64,000 bases of DNA from Bradyrhizobium aeschynomenes (GCF_013178945.1 NZ_JABFDM010000002.1:62001-126000); one strand, 5' to 3'; shown: positions 52,059 to 62,853, counted from the stretch's first letter. Program-made: numbers and translations. The notes: a model not told the origin generated them from the sequence alone.

Positions 52059-52139
52059 CGGAAGGGCGAGTAACGAGTAGGGAGTAGCGAATAGTGTCGT
52101 CTCTATTCGCTACTCCCTACTCGCCATTCGCCATTCCTA
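52059..52139. repeat. Long inverted repeat, GAGTAGGGAGTAGCG family, copy 1
   Basis: Twenty-base perfect arms, 52075-52094 and 52103-52122, with an 8-nt loop, sit between rpoA and rplQ. Key arm sequence is GAGTAGGGAGTAGCGAATAG. Further partial units (CGCCATTCGCCATTCC) follow. On RNA this would be a very stable hairpin inside the ribosomal operon. Confidence 0.85.
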
Positions 52140-52144
52140 TTCGC

Positions 52145-53176
52145 TCAGTAGTGATCCTCGAAGCGCTTGGCCAGCTCGTCGATGTTCTCCGGCGGCCAGC
52201 CCGGCACTTCCATGCCGAGATGCAGACCCATCTGGGCCAGCACTTCCTTGATCTCGTTCAGCGACTTGCGGCCGAAGTTCGGGGTGCGCAGCATCTCCGC
52301 TTCCGACTTCTGCACGAGGTCGCCGATGTAGACGATGTTGTCGTTCTTCAAGCAGTTGGCCGAACGCACCGACAGCTCGAGCTCGTCCACCTTCTTGAGG
52401 AAGGCCGGATTGAAGGCGAGGTCCGGGATGATCTCCTGGGCGACTTCCTTGCGCGGCTCTTCGAAGTTGACGAACACGTTCAGCTGATCCTGCAGGATGC
52501 GGGCAGCATAGGCCACCGCGTCCTCCGGCGAGATCGCGCCGTTGGTCTCGATCGTCATGGTCAGCTTGTCGTAGTCGAGGATCTGGCCCTCGCGGGTGTT
52601 CTCGACCTTGTAGGAGACCTTGCGGACCGGGGAGAACAGGCTGTCGACCGGGATCAGGCCGATCGGCGCATCCTCGGGACGGTTGCGATCAGCGGCGACG
52701 TAGCCCTTGCCGGTCGCGACCGTGAACTCCATGCGAATCTCCGCGCCCTCGTCCAGGGTGCAGAGCGGCAGGTCGGGGTTGAGCACGACGATGTCGCCGA
52801 CGGTCTGGATGTCACCGGCAGTGACGGCACCCGGGCCCTGCTTCTTCACGACCATGCGCTTCGGGCCTTCGCCCTGCATCTTGATCGCGATATCCTTGAT
52901 GTTCAGCACGATGTCGGTGACGTCCTCGCGGACACCGGCGATCGAGGAGAACTCGTGCAGCACGCCGTCGATGTGCACCGACTGCACCGCGGCGCCCTGC
53001 AACGACGACAGCAGGATGCGGCGCAGCGCATTGCCCAGCGTCTGGCCGAAGCCGCGCTCCAGCGGCTCGGCGACCACCGTGGCGAAACGGGTCGCGTCGG
53101 AGCCCGGCGTGACCTGGAGCTTGTTCGGCCGAATCAATTCTTGCCAATTCTTCTGGATCGTCACTGTTTCACCCAT
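52145..53176 (-). CDS. rpoA: DNA-directed RNA polymerase subunit alpha
   Basis: The 343-aa alpha subunit has the N-terminal assembly domain ([29 protein letters not shown]) and the C-terminal domain that contacts UP elements and activators ([17 protein letters not shown]). The subunit nucleates polymerase assembly. N-terminal [20 protein letters not shown] is typical of Rhizobiales. It lies between rpsK and rplQ, with a hairpin upstream and a mobile repeat downstream. Confidence 0.99.
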   Translation of the reverse strand: MGETVTIQKNWQELIRPNKLQVTPGSDATRFATVVAEPLERGFGQTLGNALRRILLSSLQGAAVQSVHIDGVLHEFSSIAGVREDVTDIVLNIKDIAIKMQGEGPKRMVVKKQGPGAVTAGDIQTVGDIVVLNPDLPLCTLDEGAEIRMEFTVATGKGYVAADRNRPEDAPIGLIPVDSLFSPVRKVSYKVENTREGQILDYDKLTMTIETNGAISPEDAVAYAARILQDQLNVFVNFEEPRKEVAQEIIPDLAFNPAFLKKVDELELSVRSANCLKNDNIVYIGDLVQKSEAEMLRTPNFGRKSLNEIKEVLAQMGLHLGMEVPGWPPENIDELAKRFEDHY

Positions 53177-53258
53177 TGGCCGGTCATGGAATCTGACTGA
53201 CTGGCGTTGGAGAACCGCGCATCAGATCGCGGCAACCGAAATGTCTCAAAAGCACGAC

Positions 53259-53281
53259 GAGGCGGACATGCTGTCCGCCTC
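53259..53281 (-). terminator. Hairpin between rpsK and rpoA (possible attenuator)
   Basis: Ten-base perfect arms GAGGCGGACA and TGTCCGCCTC with a 3-nt loop start 16 nt after rpsK. A TTTT follows 7 nt later on the minus strand, so termination is probably partial. Confidence 0.5.
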
Positions 53282-53296
53282 TTTCACATCTTCACA

Positions 53297-53686
53297 TCAG
53301 ACGCGCCGGCGCTTGCGCGGACGGCAGCCATTGTGCGGGATCGTCGTCACGTCGCGGATCGAGGTGACGGTGAAGCCCGCGGCCTGCAGCGCGCGCAGGG
53401 CCGACTCACGGCCAGAACCCGGACCGGCAACCTCGACCTCGAGGGTGCGCATGCCGTGCTCCTGGGCCTTCTTGGACACGTCCTCCGCCGCGACTTGCGC
53501 AGCATACGGGGTCGACTTGCGCGATCCCTTGAAACCCATCGTGCCGGCCGACGACCAGGCAATGGTGTTGCCCTGGGCATCGGTGATGGTGATGGTCGTG
53601 TTGTTGAACGACGAATTCACGTGGGCGACGCCGGAGGCGATGTTCTTGCGCTCACGACGACGGACACGTGCGGCTTCCTTGGCCAT
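53297..53686 (-). CDS. rpsK: 30S ribosomal protein S11
   Basis: The 129-aa S11 has the family core [21 protein letters not shown] and [18 protein letters not shown], and the basic end CRPRKRRRV. It lies on the platform of the small subunit beside the anti-Shine-Dalgarno region. Usual length. It follows rpsM with a repeat-containing 130-nt gap and precedes rpoA, the conserved alpha-operon order. Confidence 0.99.
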   Translation of the reverse strand: MAKEAARVRRRERKNIASGVAHVNSSFNNTTITITDAQGNTIAWSSAGTMGFKGSRKSTPYAAQVAAEDVSKKAQEHGMRTLEVEVAGPGSGRESALRALQAAGFTVTSIRDVTTIPHNGCRPRKRRRV

Positions 53687-53755
53687 ATAGGTACCTTTCT
53701 CGAGATCTCAACGCCGCCGTAGTGCCAGCGGCTACACCAAAAGCGCGAATGGTGA

Positions 53756-53800
53756 ATAGCGAGTAGCGAATAGGGAACTCCCCTACTCGCCACTCGCTAT
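53756..53800. repeat. Inverted repeat, GAGTAGGGAGTAGCG family, copy 2
   Basis: Nineteen-base arms (53756-53774 and 53782-53800) match at 17 positions and use the same GAGTAGCGAATAG words as the rpoA-rplQ repeat. It lies between rpsM and rpsK, a second insertion of the family into the same operon. Confidence 0.8.
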
Positions 53801-53816
53801 CAGCAACTCGCCAAAA

Positions 53817-54185
53817 TTACTTCTTCTTGCCGGCGATCGCCTTGGCCGGACCCTTGCGCGTACGCGCATTGGTATGGGTGCGCTGACCGCGCACCGGCAG
53901 GCCGCGGCGATGACGCAGGCCGCGATAGCAGCCGAGGTCCATCAGCCGCTTGATGTTGATGCCGGTCTCGCGCCGCAGGTCGCCCTCGACGACATAGTCA
54001 CGGTCGATGACTTCGCGGATCTGCAGGACTTCCTGGTCGCTCAGCTGGTTGACGCGACGATCCTCGGCAATCTTCACCTTCTCGATGATGTCGGCCGCGA
54101 TCTTCGGGCCAATGCCATGGATATACTGGAGCGCGATCAGGACGCGCTTGTTGGTCGGGATGTTGACACCGGCAATACGGGCCAC
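53817..54185 (-). CDS. rpsM: 30S ribosomal protein S13
   Basis: The 122-aa S13 starts at GTG 54185 (reading [13 protein letters not shown] after the initiator). AGGAGAG lies 6 nt upstream, and the longer ATG frame upstream is unrelated sequence. Core motif [10 protein letters not shown] and the basic tail [14 protein letters not shown] are diagnostic. It is located in the 30S head at the subunit bridge. It is the first gene of the alpha-type cluster, with its own candidate promoter between adk and rpsM. Confidence 0.98.
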   Translation of the reverse strand: MARIAGVNIPTNKRVLIALQYIHGIGPKIAADIIEKVKIAEDRRVNQLSDQEVLQIREVIDRDYVVEGDLRRETGINIKRLMDLGCYRGLRHRRGLPVRGQRTHTNARTRKGPAKAIAGKKK

Positions 54186-54331
54186 GGACTTCTCTCCTGT
54201 CACCGATCCAAGGACGGACCGGCCTTCGTTCTCGCTATCTCGGGCAGGCGTCCGCAAACGCGAACAAGACGCCCACCCCTCGATTCCTGGGGCCCGGCAT
54301 CTTTGGGAAACTATCCGACTTGGATGCGGGC

Positions 54332-54361
54332 TTATTAATGGATTCACACGGCGGTCGTCAA
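54332..54361 (-). promoter_or_regulatory. Candidate sigma-70 promoter for rpsM-rpsK-rpoA-rplQ
   Basis: On the minus strand, TTGACG (54356-54361) is separated by 18 nt from TAATAA (54332-54337), or 17 nt from TTAATA. It lies about 150 nt before rpsM, just after the adk stop. The adk-rpsM gap of 195 nt is the largest in the ribosomal cluster, which fits an internal promoter. Confidence 0.4.
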
Positions 54362-54380
54362 CCGCCCCTACAAGATTCGA

Positions 54381-55271
54381 TCACCTCTTGGCGCGCTTTT
54401 TTGGCGCCTTTGCAGAGGTTTTCCGGGTTCCCCCGGTCGCCTTGGCGGCGGCCTTTGGGGCCTTCTTCGAAGCCTTGGAGGCCTTCTTGGGGGCCGCCTT
54501 GGCGGCCTTTGTTGCAGTCCTGGCCGCCCTTTTGGCTGTCTTGCCGGCCTTTTTCACCGGGGCAGCCGCCTTCGGAGCCTTTTTGGCGGCCTTCTTGGCC
54601 GATTTCGCCGGCGTGGCCTTGCCCGAAGCTTTGGGGCTCCGCTTGGCCTGGCTCGCCTTCTTCGCCGCCCGACTGCCCCCACTCTTGCCGACGGCGGCCA
54701 GGATTCGGCCGATCTCCTCGGTCACCTCCTCGATCGGCATCATGCCGTCGACGGTCGCGAGCATCCGGTGGTCGGAATAATAGTGGATCAGCGGCTCGGT
54801 CTGATCGCGGTAGCTGGCCAGGCGCTTGGTGAGCACCTCCGGGGTATCGTCCGCCCTGACCGCCTCGCCGCGAGCCCGCGTCTCGGCCGCCCGGCGCTCG
54901 ACCCGCTCCAGCAGCACGCCTTCGTTGACCCGGAGCTCGATCACGGCGTCCAGCTTCATCTGCTTCTGCTTGAGCAGCGCGTCCAGCGCCTCGGCCTGCG
55001 GCACGGTTCGCGGGAAACCATCCAGAATGAAACCATTCGCCGCATCAGGCTGCTCGATTCGGTCGGCAATGATGCCAACCACGACCTCGTCCGGCACCAG
55101 GCCGCCGGCCGCCATGATGTCCTTGGCCTTCAGCCCGATCGGCGTCTGCGCGGCCACAGCGGCACGCAGCATATCGCCGGTCGATAGCTGGACGATGCCA
55201 TGACGCTGCACCAGGCGCTGCGCCTGCGTGCCCTTGCCCGAACCGGGCGGTCCCAGAAGAATGAGTCTCAT
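54381..55271 (-). CDS. adk: Adenylate kinase with histone H1-like Lys/Ala-rich tail (296 aa)
   Basis: The kinase core occupies about residues 1-195: P-loop GPPGSGKGT (7-15), NMP-binding [12 protein letters not shown] (28-39), FILDGFPRT (81-89) and a short LID ([17 protein letters not shown]) without the zinc-finger insert. It interconverts ATP+AMP and 2 ADP. Residues of about 198-296 form a low-complexity basic tail of repeated KKA/KAAKK units resembling bacterial histone H1-like proteins. Ordinary Adk is about 190-220 aa. The start is MRLILLG at 55271. Location secY-adk-rpsM is standard. Confidence 0.95.
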   Translation of the reverse strand: MRLILLGPPGSGKGTQAQRLVQRHGIVQLSTGDMLRAAVAAQTPIGLKAKDIMAAGGLVPDEVVVGIIADRIEQPDAANGFILDGFPRTVPQAEALDALLKQKQMKLDAVIELRVNEGVLLERVERRAAETRARGEAVRADDTPEVLTKRLASYRDQTEPLIHYYSDHRMLATVDGMMPIEEVTEEIGRILAAVGKSGGSRAAKKASQAKRSPKASGKATPAKSAKKAAKKAPKAAAPVKKAGKTAKRAARTATKAAKAAPKKASKASKKAPKAAAKATGGTRKTSAKAPKKRAKR

Positions 55272-55357
55272 CGAATTTCGCCCCCCGGCACACGGTGAGC
55301 GACCCTCCCGCACACCTTGTTCTTGGCTTTTGGTTCCCGGGCGCGGATTCGCCGCGA

Positions 55358-56689
55358 TCAGCGGCGACGCCCCCGCAACTTCGACTTCCTGATCAGCCCC
55401 TCATACTGATGGGCGAGCAGATAACCCTGAACCTGCGCCACGGTATCCATCGTAACGCTGACCACGATCAGAAGCGAAGTGCCACCAAAGTAGAACGGGA
55501 CGGAAGCGTAGGAAATCAGAATTTCCGGGATCAGACACACGATCGCCAGATAGATGGCGCCGAGCACGGTGATCCGCGACAGCACGTAATCGATGTATTC
55601 CGCAGTGCGCTCACCCGGCCGGATGCCCGGGATGAAGCCGCCATGCTTCTTCAGATTGTCGGCCGTCTCGGTCGGGTTGAATACGATGGCCGTATAGAAG
55701 AACGCGAAGAACAGGATCAGAGCCAGATACAGCACCAGGAACAGCGGGCGGCCGTGGCCGAGCTGGGTGGTGATCCACTGGAACCATTCCGGCCCCTTGC
55801 CGGCGTTGAAATTGGCGACCGTGGTCGGCAGCAGCAGCAGCGACGAGGCGAAGATCGGCGGAATCACGCCCGAAGTGTTGAGCTTCAGCGGCAGATGCGA
55901 GGACTGGCCCTCGAACATCTTGTTGCCGACCTGACGCTTCGGATACTGGATCAGGAGGCGGCGCTGGGCGCGCTCCATGAACACGATGAAGGCGATCACG
56001 GCGACCGCCATCACGATGACGATCAGGATCAGGCCGGTCGACAGCGCGCCCTGGCGTCCGAGCTCGAGCATGTTGGCAAGCGCCGAGGGCAGCTCCGCGA
56101 CGATGCCGGACAGGATGATCAGCGAGATGCCGTTGCCAATGCCGCGCGAGGTGATCTGCTCGCCCAGCCACATCAGGAACATGGTGCCGCCGGTCAGCGT
56201 GATCGCAGTCGACAGGCGGAAGAACAGGCCGGGATCGGCGACCACATTGCCGGCGCCCTCGAGGCCGACGGCGATGCCGTAGGACTGCACGGCGGCCAGG
56301 ATCACCGTCAGATAGCGGGTGTACTGGTTCAGCATCTTGCGGCCCGCCTCACCCTCTTTCTTGAGGGCTTCGAGCTGCGGCGAGACGGTGGTCAAGAGCT
56401 GGATGATGATCGATGCCGAGATGTACGGCATGATGTTCAACGCGAAAATCGCCATGCGGTGGATGCCGCCGCCGGCGAACATGTTGAACATGCCGAGAAT
56501 GCCGCCGGCCTGGGTGCGGAACACCGAATCCCAGATGTTCGGATCGATGCCGGGCAGCGGAATATAGGTGCCGAGGCGGTAGACCAGCAGCGCGCCGAGG
56601 GTGAACCAGATGCGCTTCTTCAGCTCATCGGCTTTTGCAAGCGCGCCGAAATTGAGGTTTGCCGCAAGTTGTTCCGCTGCTGAGGCCAT
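55358..56689 (-). CDS. secY: Preprotein translocase subunit SecY
   Basis: This is the 443-aa channel subunit of the Sec translocon, with ten membrane helices. Typical stretches are [42 protein letters not shown] and the C-terminal [14 protein letters not shown] loop that contacts SecA and the ribosome. ATG 56689 (MASAAEQ) is chosen over an upstream frame through the leader hairpin. It is preceded by 157 nt holding two hairpins and followed by adk after 86 nt. Confidence 0.98.
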   Translation of the reverse strand: MASAAEQLAANLNFGALAKADELKKRIWFTLGALLVYRLGTYIPLPGIDPNIWDSVFRTQAGGILGMFNMFAGGGIHRMAIFALNIMPYISASIIIQLLTTVSPQLEALKKEGEAGRKMLNQYTRYLTVILAAVQSYGIAVGLEGAGNVVADPGLFFRLSTAITLTGGTMFLMWLGEQITSRGIGNGISLIILSGIVAELPSALANMLELGRQGALSTGLILIVIVMAVAVIAFIVFMERAQRRLLIQYPKRQVGNKMFEGQSSHLPLKLNTSGVIPPIFASSLLLLPTTVANFNAGKGPEWFQWITTQLGHGRPLFLVLYLALILFFAFFYTAIVFNPTETADNLKKHGGFIPGIRPGERTAEYIDYVLSRITVLGAIYLAIVCLIPEILISYASVPFYFGGTSLLIVVSVTMDTVAQVQGYLLAHQYEGLIRKSKLRGRRR

Positions 56690-56726
56690 GTCTAGCTTTC
56701 TCCCGCCGCCCGTTCTTGACCGCATC

Positions 56727-56832
56727 AGCCCCGCGAGGGCTCGCGGGGCTTGGGCAGACGTCGAATATTATCTGGTGCGCAGGCGCAGTCTGTCCATCGC
56801 CCTGCCCGCTTCGGCATGAACCGAAGGCAGGG
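56727..56832 (-). other. Two hairpins in the rplO-secY leader
   Basis: In transcript order, CCCTGC/GCAGGG plus CTTCGG/CCGAAG arms form one stem (56800-56832). AGCCCCGCGA/TCGCGGGGCT forms a second, 10-bp stem (56727-56750). Neither has a U-tract. They could protect mRNA ends or tune secY expression relative to the ribosomal genes. Confidence 0.5.
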
Positions 56833-56846
56833 AGATGACGCAGAAG

Positions 56847-57332
56847 TTACGCCGCTTCGCCTTCGTCCTTGGCCGGAGCCAGGAGCTTGACGGTGCCGCC
56901 GGCCTTCTCGACCGCCGCGATCGCCGACTTCGAGGCACCATGCACCTCGATGTTGATCTTCGCGGTGAGCTCGCCGCGGCCGAGCAGACGCACGCCGTCC
57001 TTGGCGCGGCGCAGCGCGCCCGACTTCACGAGGGATTCGGCGTTGATCACGCTGCCGGCATCCAGCTTCTTGGCATCGATCGCCTGCTGGATCCGGTCGA
57101 GATTGATCTCGACGAAATCGAGCGCGAAGATGTTGTTGAAGCCGCGCTTCGGCAGACGGCGATGCATCGGCATCTGACCGCCTTCGAAGCCCTTGATGCG
57201 CACGCCGGAGCGTGCGGTCTGGCCCTTGCCGCCACGGCCGGAAGTCTTGCCCTTGCCGGAGCCGATGCCGCGGCCGACGCGCATGCGCTTCTTGCGCGCG
57301 CCGGCGTTGTCGGCGATATCGCTGAGCTTCAT
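56847..57332 (-). CDS. rplO: 50S ribosomal protein L15
   Basis: The 161-aa L15 has the basic Gly-rich N-terminal extension [19 protein letters not shown] that threads into 23S rRNA. The C-terminal part includes [20 protein letters not shown]. It is a late-assembly large-subunit protein. [20 protein letters not shown] is the standard alphaproteobacterial N-terminus. It follows rpmD by 11 nt. Confidence 0.98.
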   Translation of the reverse strand: MKLSDIADNAGARKKRMRVGRGIGSGKGKTSGRGGKGQTARSGVRIKGFEGGQMPMHRRLPKRGFNNIFALDFVEINLDRIQQAIDAKKLDAGSVINAESLVKSGALRRAKDGVRLLGRGELTAKINIEVHGASKSAIAAVEKAGGTVKLLAPAKDEGEAA

Positions 57333-57343
57333 CGCCCTTCTCC

Positions 57344-57535
57344 TTACTTCTCGTCGACGATGCGGACGAGATGATGAACCTTGGTGATCATGCCGCGCAC
57401 CGACGGCGTATCCGCCAGCTCGGTCACGCGGCCGATCTTGTTGAGCTTCAACCCGATCAGCGTCTCGCGCTGCGAATGATGCCGGCGGATCGGGCTGCCG
57501 ATCTGCTCGATCTTGATCGTCTTGGCGTCAGCCAT
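57344..57535 (-). CDS. rpmD: 50S ribosomal protein L30
   Basis: The 63-aa L30 has [20 protein letters not shown] and [20 protein letters not shown], its recognisable core. ATG 57535 (MADAKTI) is used rather than the in-frame codon three residues earlier. It is one of the smallest proteins of the spc-type cluster, between rpsE (44-nt gap) and rplO. Confidence 0.97.
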   Translation of the reverse strand: MADAKTIKIEQIGSPIRRHHSQRETLIGLKLNKIGRVTELADTPSVRGMITKVHHLVRIVDEK

Positions 57536-57579
57536 TGTCCTCACTCCGAGATGCGCCAGCCGGTGGCGGCGCGCGTTCG

Positions 57580-58152
57580 TTAGTCGGCGGCTGCCTCGGC
57601 ATCGCCACCGACGCGGCGGGCCTGCAGGGTCGACACCTTGATGTTGCGGCGGGCAGCGACCGAGCGCGGGCTATCCTGGTGCTTCAGCGCGTTGAAGGTC
57701 GCGCGAACCATGTTGTACGGGTTCGACGAGCCGATCGACTTCGCCACCACGTCCTGGATGCCCAGCGTCTCGAACACGGCGCGCATCGGGCCGCCGGCGA
57801 TGATGCCGGTACCGGCCGGAGCGGCACGCAGATAGACGCGGCCCGCACCGTGACGACCGAAGATGTCGTGGTGCAGAGTGCGGCCTTCGCGCAGCGCGAC
57901 GCGGGTCAAATTGCGCTTGGCGGAGTCGGTCGCCTTGCGGATCGCCTCCGGCACTTCGCGCGCCTTGCCGTGGCCGAAGCCGACCCGGCCCTTCTGATCG
58001 CCGATCACGACGAGCGCCGCAAAGCCGAAGCGCTTACCGCCCTTCACGACCTTCGCGACTCGGTTGATGTGGACGAGCTTGTCGACGAACTCGCTGTCGC
58101 GCTCCTCGCGCTCCTTGCGATCGCGACCGCCTCGTTCCCGTTCACCTGCCAT
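57580..58152 (-). CDS. rpsE: 30S ribosomal protein S5
   Basis: The 190-aa S5 has the double-stranded RNA-binding N-domain ([20 protein letters not shown]) and the C-domain [19 protein letters not shown] with [15 protein letters not shown]. It contributes to decoding accuracy and mRNA unwinding. The Arg/Glu-rich start ([19 protein letters not shown]) is usual for Rhizobiales. ATG 58152 is chosen over a codon four residues upstream. Confidence 0.98.
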   Translation of the reverse strand: MAGERERGGRDRKEREERDSEFVDKLVHINRVAKVVKGGKRFGFAALVVIGDQKGRVGFGHGKAREVPEAIRKATDSAKRNLTRVALREGRTLHHDIFGRHGAGRVYLRAAPAGTGIIAGGPMRAVFETLGIQDVVAKSIGSSNPYNMVRATFNALKHQDSPRSVAARRNIKVSTLQARRVGGDAEAAAD

Positions 58153-58200
58153 GGTGCTATCCAATCTTCTGAGGGGCTCTCGCGCCCATATCCATTGATG

Positions 58201-58563
58201 TTAGAAGCTCAGCCCGCTCTCGCGCGCCGCATCGGCCAGCGCCTTGACGCGCCCGTGATAGAGATAGCCGCCGCGATCGAACACGACTTCCTTGATCCCG
58301 GCCTTCACCGCGCGCTCGGCGAGCAGCTTGCCCACCGCCTTGGCCGCGTCGATGTCGGCACCGGTGTTGCCGGCCGCGCGCATCTCCTTCTCCATCGACG
58401 ACGCGGAGGCGAGCGTCTCGCCCTTCTGATCGTCGATGACCTGAGCGTAGATGTGCTTCGACGAGCGGAACACAGACAGACGCGGACGGCCGCCGGCGGA
58501 GCGGCGCAGCGACAGCCTCACACGCTGCTTGCGCCGGGCATTCGTAACCTTTGCTCTCGACAT
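58201..58563 (-). CDS. rplR: 50S ribosomal protein L18
   Basis: The 120-aa L18 has the basic start [19 protein letters not shown] and core [20 protein letters not shown], ending [20 protein letters not shown]. It binds 5S rRNA in the central protuberance with L5. It follows rplF by 11 nt. Confidence 0.98.
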   Translation of the reverse strand: MSRAKVTNARRKQRVRLSLRRSAGGRPRLSVFRSSKHIYAQVIDDQKGETLASASSMEKEMRAAGNTGADIDAAKAVGKLLAERAVKAGIKEVVFDRGGYLYHGRVKALADAARESGLSF

Positions 58564-58574
58564 GTCCGGCTCCG

Positions 58575-59108
58575 TTACTTCTTCTTGCCTTCCTTGCGGA
58601 AGATGAATTCACCCGCGTACTTCACGCCCTTGCCCTTGTAGGGCTCCGGCGGACGGTAGGCGCGGATTTCGGCGGCCACCTGGCCGACGCGCTGCGGGTC
58701 GATGCCCGTGACCGTGATCTCGGTCGGCTTCGGCACCGCGATCGTGATGCCTTCCGGGATCTGGTAGACGACGTCGTGGCTGTAGCCGAGCGCGAGCTGC
58801 AGGTTCTTGCCCTGCATCGCGGCACGGTAGCCGACGCCGGTGATCTCAAGCTTCTTCTCGAAGCCCTTGGTCACGCCTTCCACAAGGTTGGCGATCTGGG
58901 CGCGGGCGGTGCCGTACAGCGAGCGCGCGCGCTTGGTCTCGGCGCGCGGGGCAACCTTGACCTGGCCGTTCTCGAACTTCACGTCCACGTCGTCATGAAC
59001 GATGAACTGAAGCTGGCCCTTCGGCCCCTTCATCTTGACGGTCTGTCCGTCGACGGAAGCCGTCACACCGGACGGCACCGCCACAGGCTTCTTGCCAATA
59101 CGTGACAT
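58575..59108 (-). CDS. rplF: 50S ribosomal protein L6
   Basis: The 177-aa L6 starts [15 protein letters not shown] and has the family's C-terminal motif [16 protein letters not shown]. It binds near the sarcin-ricin loop and factor-binding site of the large subunit. Usual length, with 13 nt from rpsH. Confidence 0.98.
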   Translation of the reverse strand: MSRIGKKPVAVPSGVTASVDGQTVKMKGPKGQLQFIVHDDVDVKFENGQVKVAPRAETKRARSLYGTARAQIANLVEGVTKGFEKKLEITGVGYRAAMQGKNLQLALGYSHDVVYQIPEGITIAVPKPTEITVTGIDPQRVGQVAAEIRAYRPPEPYKGKGVKYAGEFIFRKEGKKK

Positions 59109-59121
59109 GGCTCAATCCTTC

Positions 59122-59520
59122 TTAGAACACCGTGAAGAGAACTTCACCGCCGACATTCGCGTCACGCGCGCTATGGTCGGCCATGATTCCCTTCGGCGTC
59201 GACAAAACAGAAATTCCGAGCCCGTTGTTCACGCGCGGCAGGTTCTTCACCGAGGTGTAGACGCGCCGGCCGGGCTTCGAGACGCGCTCGATCTCACGGA
59301 TCACGGGCTCGCCGTCGAAATATTTCAGCTCGATCTCGATCTCGCTGCGGCCCGACGGATGCTCCACCGTGGCGTAGCCGCGGATGTAGCCTTCGGACTT
59401 CAGCACTTCGAGCACGCTTGCGCGCATCTTGGAGCCCGGCGTCGAAACCTTCGACTTCGAGCGCATCTGCGCGTTGCGGATGCGGGTGATCAGATCGCTG
59501 ATGGGATCGTGCGTTGACAT
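59122..59520 (-). CDS. rpsH: 30S ribosomal protein S8
   Basis: The 132-aa S8 starts [20 protein letters not shown], with a C-terminal [20 protein letters not shown] motif that contacts helix 21 of 16S rRNA. In enterobacteria S8 is the translational repressor of the spc operon. The same role is possible here but untested. It follows rpsN by 12 nt. Confidence 0.98.
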   Translation of the reverse strand: MSTHDPISDLITRIRNAQMRSKSKVSTPGSKMRASVLEVLKSEGYIRGYATVEHPSGRSEIEIELKYFDGEPVIREIERVSKPGRRVYTSVKNLPRVNNGLGISVLSTPKGIMADHSARDANVGGEVLFTVF

Positions 59521-59532
59521 GTTCGACCCTCC

Positions 59533-59838
59533 TTACCAGCTCGACTTCACGAGGCCCGGAACCAGGCCCTTGGATCCGAGCTCGCGCAGCGCGATGCGGC
59601 TCAGCTTGTTCTTGCGGTAGTTCGACCGCGGACGGCCCGTCAGCTCGCATCGGTTGCGGATGCGGGTGGCCGACGAGTTGCGCGGCATTTCGGCCAGCTT
59701 CAGGGTCGCGGCGAAGCGCTCCTCCATCGGCTTGGTCTTGTCGGCGATGATCGCCTTCAACCGCGCACGCTTCGGGGCGGCGTTCTTCGCCATCCGCTTG
59801 CGCCGGTTGTTCTTCTCGACTGAACTCTTCTTTGCCAT
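59533..59838 (-). CDS. rpsN: 30S ribosomal protein S14, zinc-free form
   Basis: The 101-aa S14 has family end [20 protein letters not shown] and [10 protein letters not shown]. Only one Cys is present, so this is the long C-minus form without a zinc ribbon. It binds the 3' major domain of 16S rRNA in the small-subunit head. It lies 46 nt after rplE. Confidence 0.98.
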   Translation of the reverse strand: MAKKSSVEKNNRRKRMAKNAAPKRARLKAIIADKTKPMEERFAATLKLAEMPRNSSATRIRNRCELTGRPRSNYRKNKLSRIALRELGSKGLVPGLVKSSW

Positions 59839-59884
59839 GCTTGGCTCCTGGGTATCCGCGTTTGAGAAGCTTGAAGTCAGCTGC

Positions 59885-60442
59885 TCACTGCCGGAACGGG
59901 AAATTGAATGCGGTCAGAAGGGCACGGGCCTCGTCGTCGGTCGTCGCGGTGGTGCACACCGTGATGTCCATGCCCCAGCTCTCCCCGGCCTTGTCGAAGT
60001 CGATCTCGGGGAAAATGATGTGCTCCTTGATGCCGAGCGAATAGTTGCCGCGGCCGTCGAAGCTCTTCGGGTTCAGGCCGCGGAAGTCGCGGACGCGCGG
60101 CAGCGCGACGTTGATCAGGCGGTCGATGAACTCGTACATCTTGGTCTTGCGCAGCGTGACCTTGCAGCCGATCGGCTGGTTCTCGCGCAGCTTGAAGGTA
60201 GCGATGGCGACGCGCGAATAGGTCACGACCGCCTTCTGGCCGGCGATCAGCGACAGGTCGGCCGCCGCCGTCTCTGCCTTCTTGCGGTCGTTCACGGCCT
60301 CGCCGATGCCCATGTTGAGCACGACCTTGTCGAGCCGCGGCACCTGCATGACGTTGGCGTAGCCGAACTTTTCGGTCAGCTGGCTCTTGATCGTGCGATC
60401 GTATTCCGTGCGGAGGCGCGGGGTGTAAGCAGTCTCAGCCAT
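59885..60442 (-). CDS. rplE: 50S ribosomal protein L5
   Basis: The 185-aa L5 has [20 protein letters not shown] and the C-terminal [11 protein letters not shown] and [10 protein letters not shown] segments. It binds 5S rRNA and contacts the P-site tRNA. The ATG at 60442 lies inside the end of rplX, an 8-nt overlap that points to translational coupling. A nine-codon upstream extension in the rplX region is rejected. Confidence 0.98.
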   Translation of the reverse strand: MAETAYTPRLRTEYDRTIKSQLTEKFGYANVMQVPRLDKVVLNMGIGEAVNDRKKAETAAADLSLIAGQKAVVTYSRVAIATFKLRENQPIGCKVTLRKTKMYEFIDRLINVALPRVRDFRGLNPKSFDGRGNYSLGIKEHIIFPEIDFDKAGESWGMDITVCTTATTDDEARALLTAFNFPFRQ

Positions 60443-60749
60443 CGATCTCAACTCCCGAGCTCTTGGCAACGCGGACCTTCTTGCCGTCCGCCTGAATCTT
60501 GAATCCGATGCGCGTCGGCTTGCCGTCCTTGCCGACGTAGGCGACGTTGGACAGGTTGATCGGCGCTTCCTTGGTGATGATGCCGCCTTCCTGGTTCTGC
60601 GTCTGCTTCTGATGACGCTTCACCAGGTTGATGCCGCGCACCAGCGCCGTGCCGGCGTCGGGACGCACCTCGTACACCTCGCCGGTGCGACCCTTGTCGC
60701 GACCGGTCAGGACGATCACCTTGTCGCCCTTGCGGATCTTGGCAGCCAT
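60435..60749 (-). CDS. rplX: 50S ribosomal protein L24
   Basis: The 104-aa L24 has the KOW-type start [20 protein letters not shown] and the assembly-initiator core [20 protein letters not shown]. It starts assembly of the 50S subunit with L3. The start overlaps the rplN stop by one base (TGATG) and the end overlaps rplE by 8 nt. Confidence 0.98.
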   Translation of the reverse strand: MAAKIRKGDKVIVLTGRDKGRTGEVYEVRPDAGTALVRGINLVKRHQKQTQNQEGGIITKEAPINLSNVAYVGKDGKPTRIGFKIQADGKKVRVAKSSGVEIDG

Positions 60750-61117
60750 CACAGCACCTCCGGCGCGAGCGAAATGATCTTCATGTGGTTCTTGGCGCGC
60801 AGCTCGCGCGGCACCGGCCCGAAGATACGGGTGCCGACCGGCTCCGACTGGTTGTTGATCAGAACGGCCGCGTTGCGGTCGAAGCGGATCACCGAGCCGT
60901 CGGCGCGGCGAATGTCCTTGCGGACGCGCACCACGACGGCCTTCATGACGTCGCCCTTCTTCACCTTGCCACGCGGAATGGCTTCCTTGATCGACACCAC
61001 GATGATGTCGCCGACGGTGGCGTAGCGGCGCTTCGAGCCACCGAGCACCTTGATACACATGACACGGCGTGCGCCGGAATTATCGGCCACGTCGAGGTTG
61101 GTCTGCATCTGAATCAT
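60749..61117 (-). CDS. rplN: 50S ribosomal protein L14
   Basis: The 122-aa L14 starts [20 protein letters not shown], with [20 protein letters not shown] near the end. It lies at the subunit interface and the binding site of the silencing factor RsfS. It is separated from rpsQ by a 100-nt gap with a weak GGCCC hairpin, possibly the S10/spc operon boundary. Confidence 0.99.
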   Translation of the reverse strand: MIQMQTNLDVADNSGARRVMCIKVLGGSKRRYATVGDIIVVSIKEAIPRGKVKKGDVMKAVVVRVRKDIRRADGSVIRFDRNAAVLINNQSEPVGTRIFGPVPRELRAKNHMKIISLAPEVL

Positions 61118-61217
61118 TGATGCACCTCGTCCTCTTCATCTGCTGCGCAGGAAAGCTGCGCCTTTTCTGATCCCGAAAGCGAAACCGGCCCCTTCAATCA
61201 GGGCCGCGTCTCACGAC

Positions 61218-61466
61218 TCAGGCGGTTTTCTTATGCTCGCCGCGGACCACCGTCCAGCGCTTGAGCTTCGAGATCGGCTTGCTCTCCTCGATCCAGACCA
61301 TGTCGCCCGGCTTGAACTCGTTGTTCTCGTCGTGGGCGTGGTAGTTCTTCGAGCGGCGGATCGTCTTCTTGTAGATCGGGTGGGTGAAGCGCCGGTCGAC
61401 GCGCACGACCACCGTCTTGGCCTGCTTGTCGCTGACGACAACGCCCTGGAGGGTCCGTTTCGGCAT
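61218..61466 (-). CDS. rpsQ: 30S ribosomal protein S17
   Basis: The 82-aa S17 has the OB-fold RNA-binding core [20 protein letters not shown] and [17 protein letters not shown] 61466 (MPKRTLQG) is selected, because upstream in-frame codons belong to rpmC in another frame. It is the last gene of the S10-type block, 10 nt after rpmC. Confidence 0.98.
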   Translation of the reverse strand: MPKRTLQGVVVSDKQAKTVVVRVDRRFTHPIYKKTIRRSKNYHAHDENNEFKPGDMVWIEESKPISKLKRWTVVRGEHKKTA

Positions 61467-61476
61467 GTCGAGCCTC

Positions 61477-61683
61477 TTACTTCGTCTTGGCGCGCTGCTG
61501 CGCGGCGATGGTCTTGATACGGGCGATGTCGCGGCGCGCTTCACGCAGGCGGGCGGTGTTCTCGAGCTGCCCGGTGGCGCGCTGGAAGCGCAGGTTGAAG
61601 CGCTCCTTCTTCAGATTGACGATCGCATCGTCCATCTGATCGGGGCTCATCGCGCGAATGTCGGCAATCTTCATCTCGGCCAT
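61477..61683 (-). CDS. rpmC: 50S ribosomal protein L29
   Basis: The 68-aa helical L29 ([20 protein letters not shown], then [19 protein letters not shown]) lies at the polypeptide exit and helps form the docking site for trigger factor and SRP with L23. It is 5 nt from rplP. The preceding ATGGTC adds an alternative start two codons upstream. Confidence 0.97.
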   Translation of the reverse strand: MAEMKIADIRAMSPDQMDDAIVNLKKERFNLRFQRATGQLENTARLREARRDIARIKTIAAQQRAKTK

Positions 61684-61688
61684 GACCA

Positions 61689-62102
61689 TTACTCCGCAAT
61701 GCGCTCGACGAAGCGCGTCTTGATCGGCAGCTTGGCGGCGGCCAGCGTCAGCGCCTCGCGCGCGATCTGGTTGCTGACACCATCGATCTCGAACATCACC
61801 CGGCCCGGCTTGACGCGAGCCACCCACAATTCCGGCGAGCCCTTGCCGGAGCCCATGCGGACTTCGGCCGGCTTCTTCGACACCGGCAGGTCCGGGAACA
61901 CCCGGATCCAGACGCGGCCGGCGCGTTTCATGTGACGGGTCAAAGCACGACGGGCGGCCTCGATCTGGCGCGCGGTGACGCGATCCGGCTCCATCGCCTT
62001 CAGCCCGAACTGGCCGAAGGCCAGCGTCGCGCCCGAGGACGCAACGCCGTGGATACGGCCCTTATGCGCCTTTCGGAACTTGGTCTTCTTTGGTTGCATC
62101 AT
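61689..62102 (-). CDS. rplP: 50S ribosomal protein L16
   Basis: The 137-aa L16 starts [19 protein letters not shown], with [20 protein letters not shown] and the conserved [17 protein letters not shown] loop near the peptidyl-transferase centre, a site of Arg hydroxylation in some bacteria. Two consecutive ATGs leave the start ambiguous by one codon. It follows rpsC by 40 nt. Confidence 0.99.
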   Translation of the reverse strand: MMQPKKTKFRKAHKGRIHGVASSGATLAFGQFGLKAMEPDRVTARQIEAARRALTRHMKRAGRVWIRVFPDLPVSKKPAEVRMGSGKGSPELWVARVKPGRVMFEIDGVSNQIAREALTLAAAKLPIKTRFVERIAE

Positions 62103-62142
62103 GGCTTTGAGCCCTCAAACCTGTCTTGTCGCGGCTGATCGA

Positions 62143-62853
<711 letters not shown>

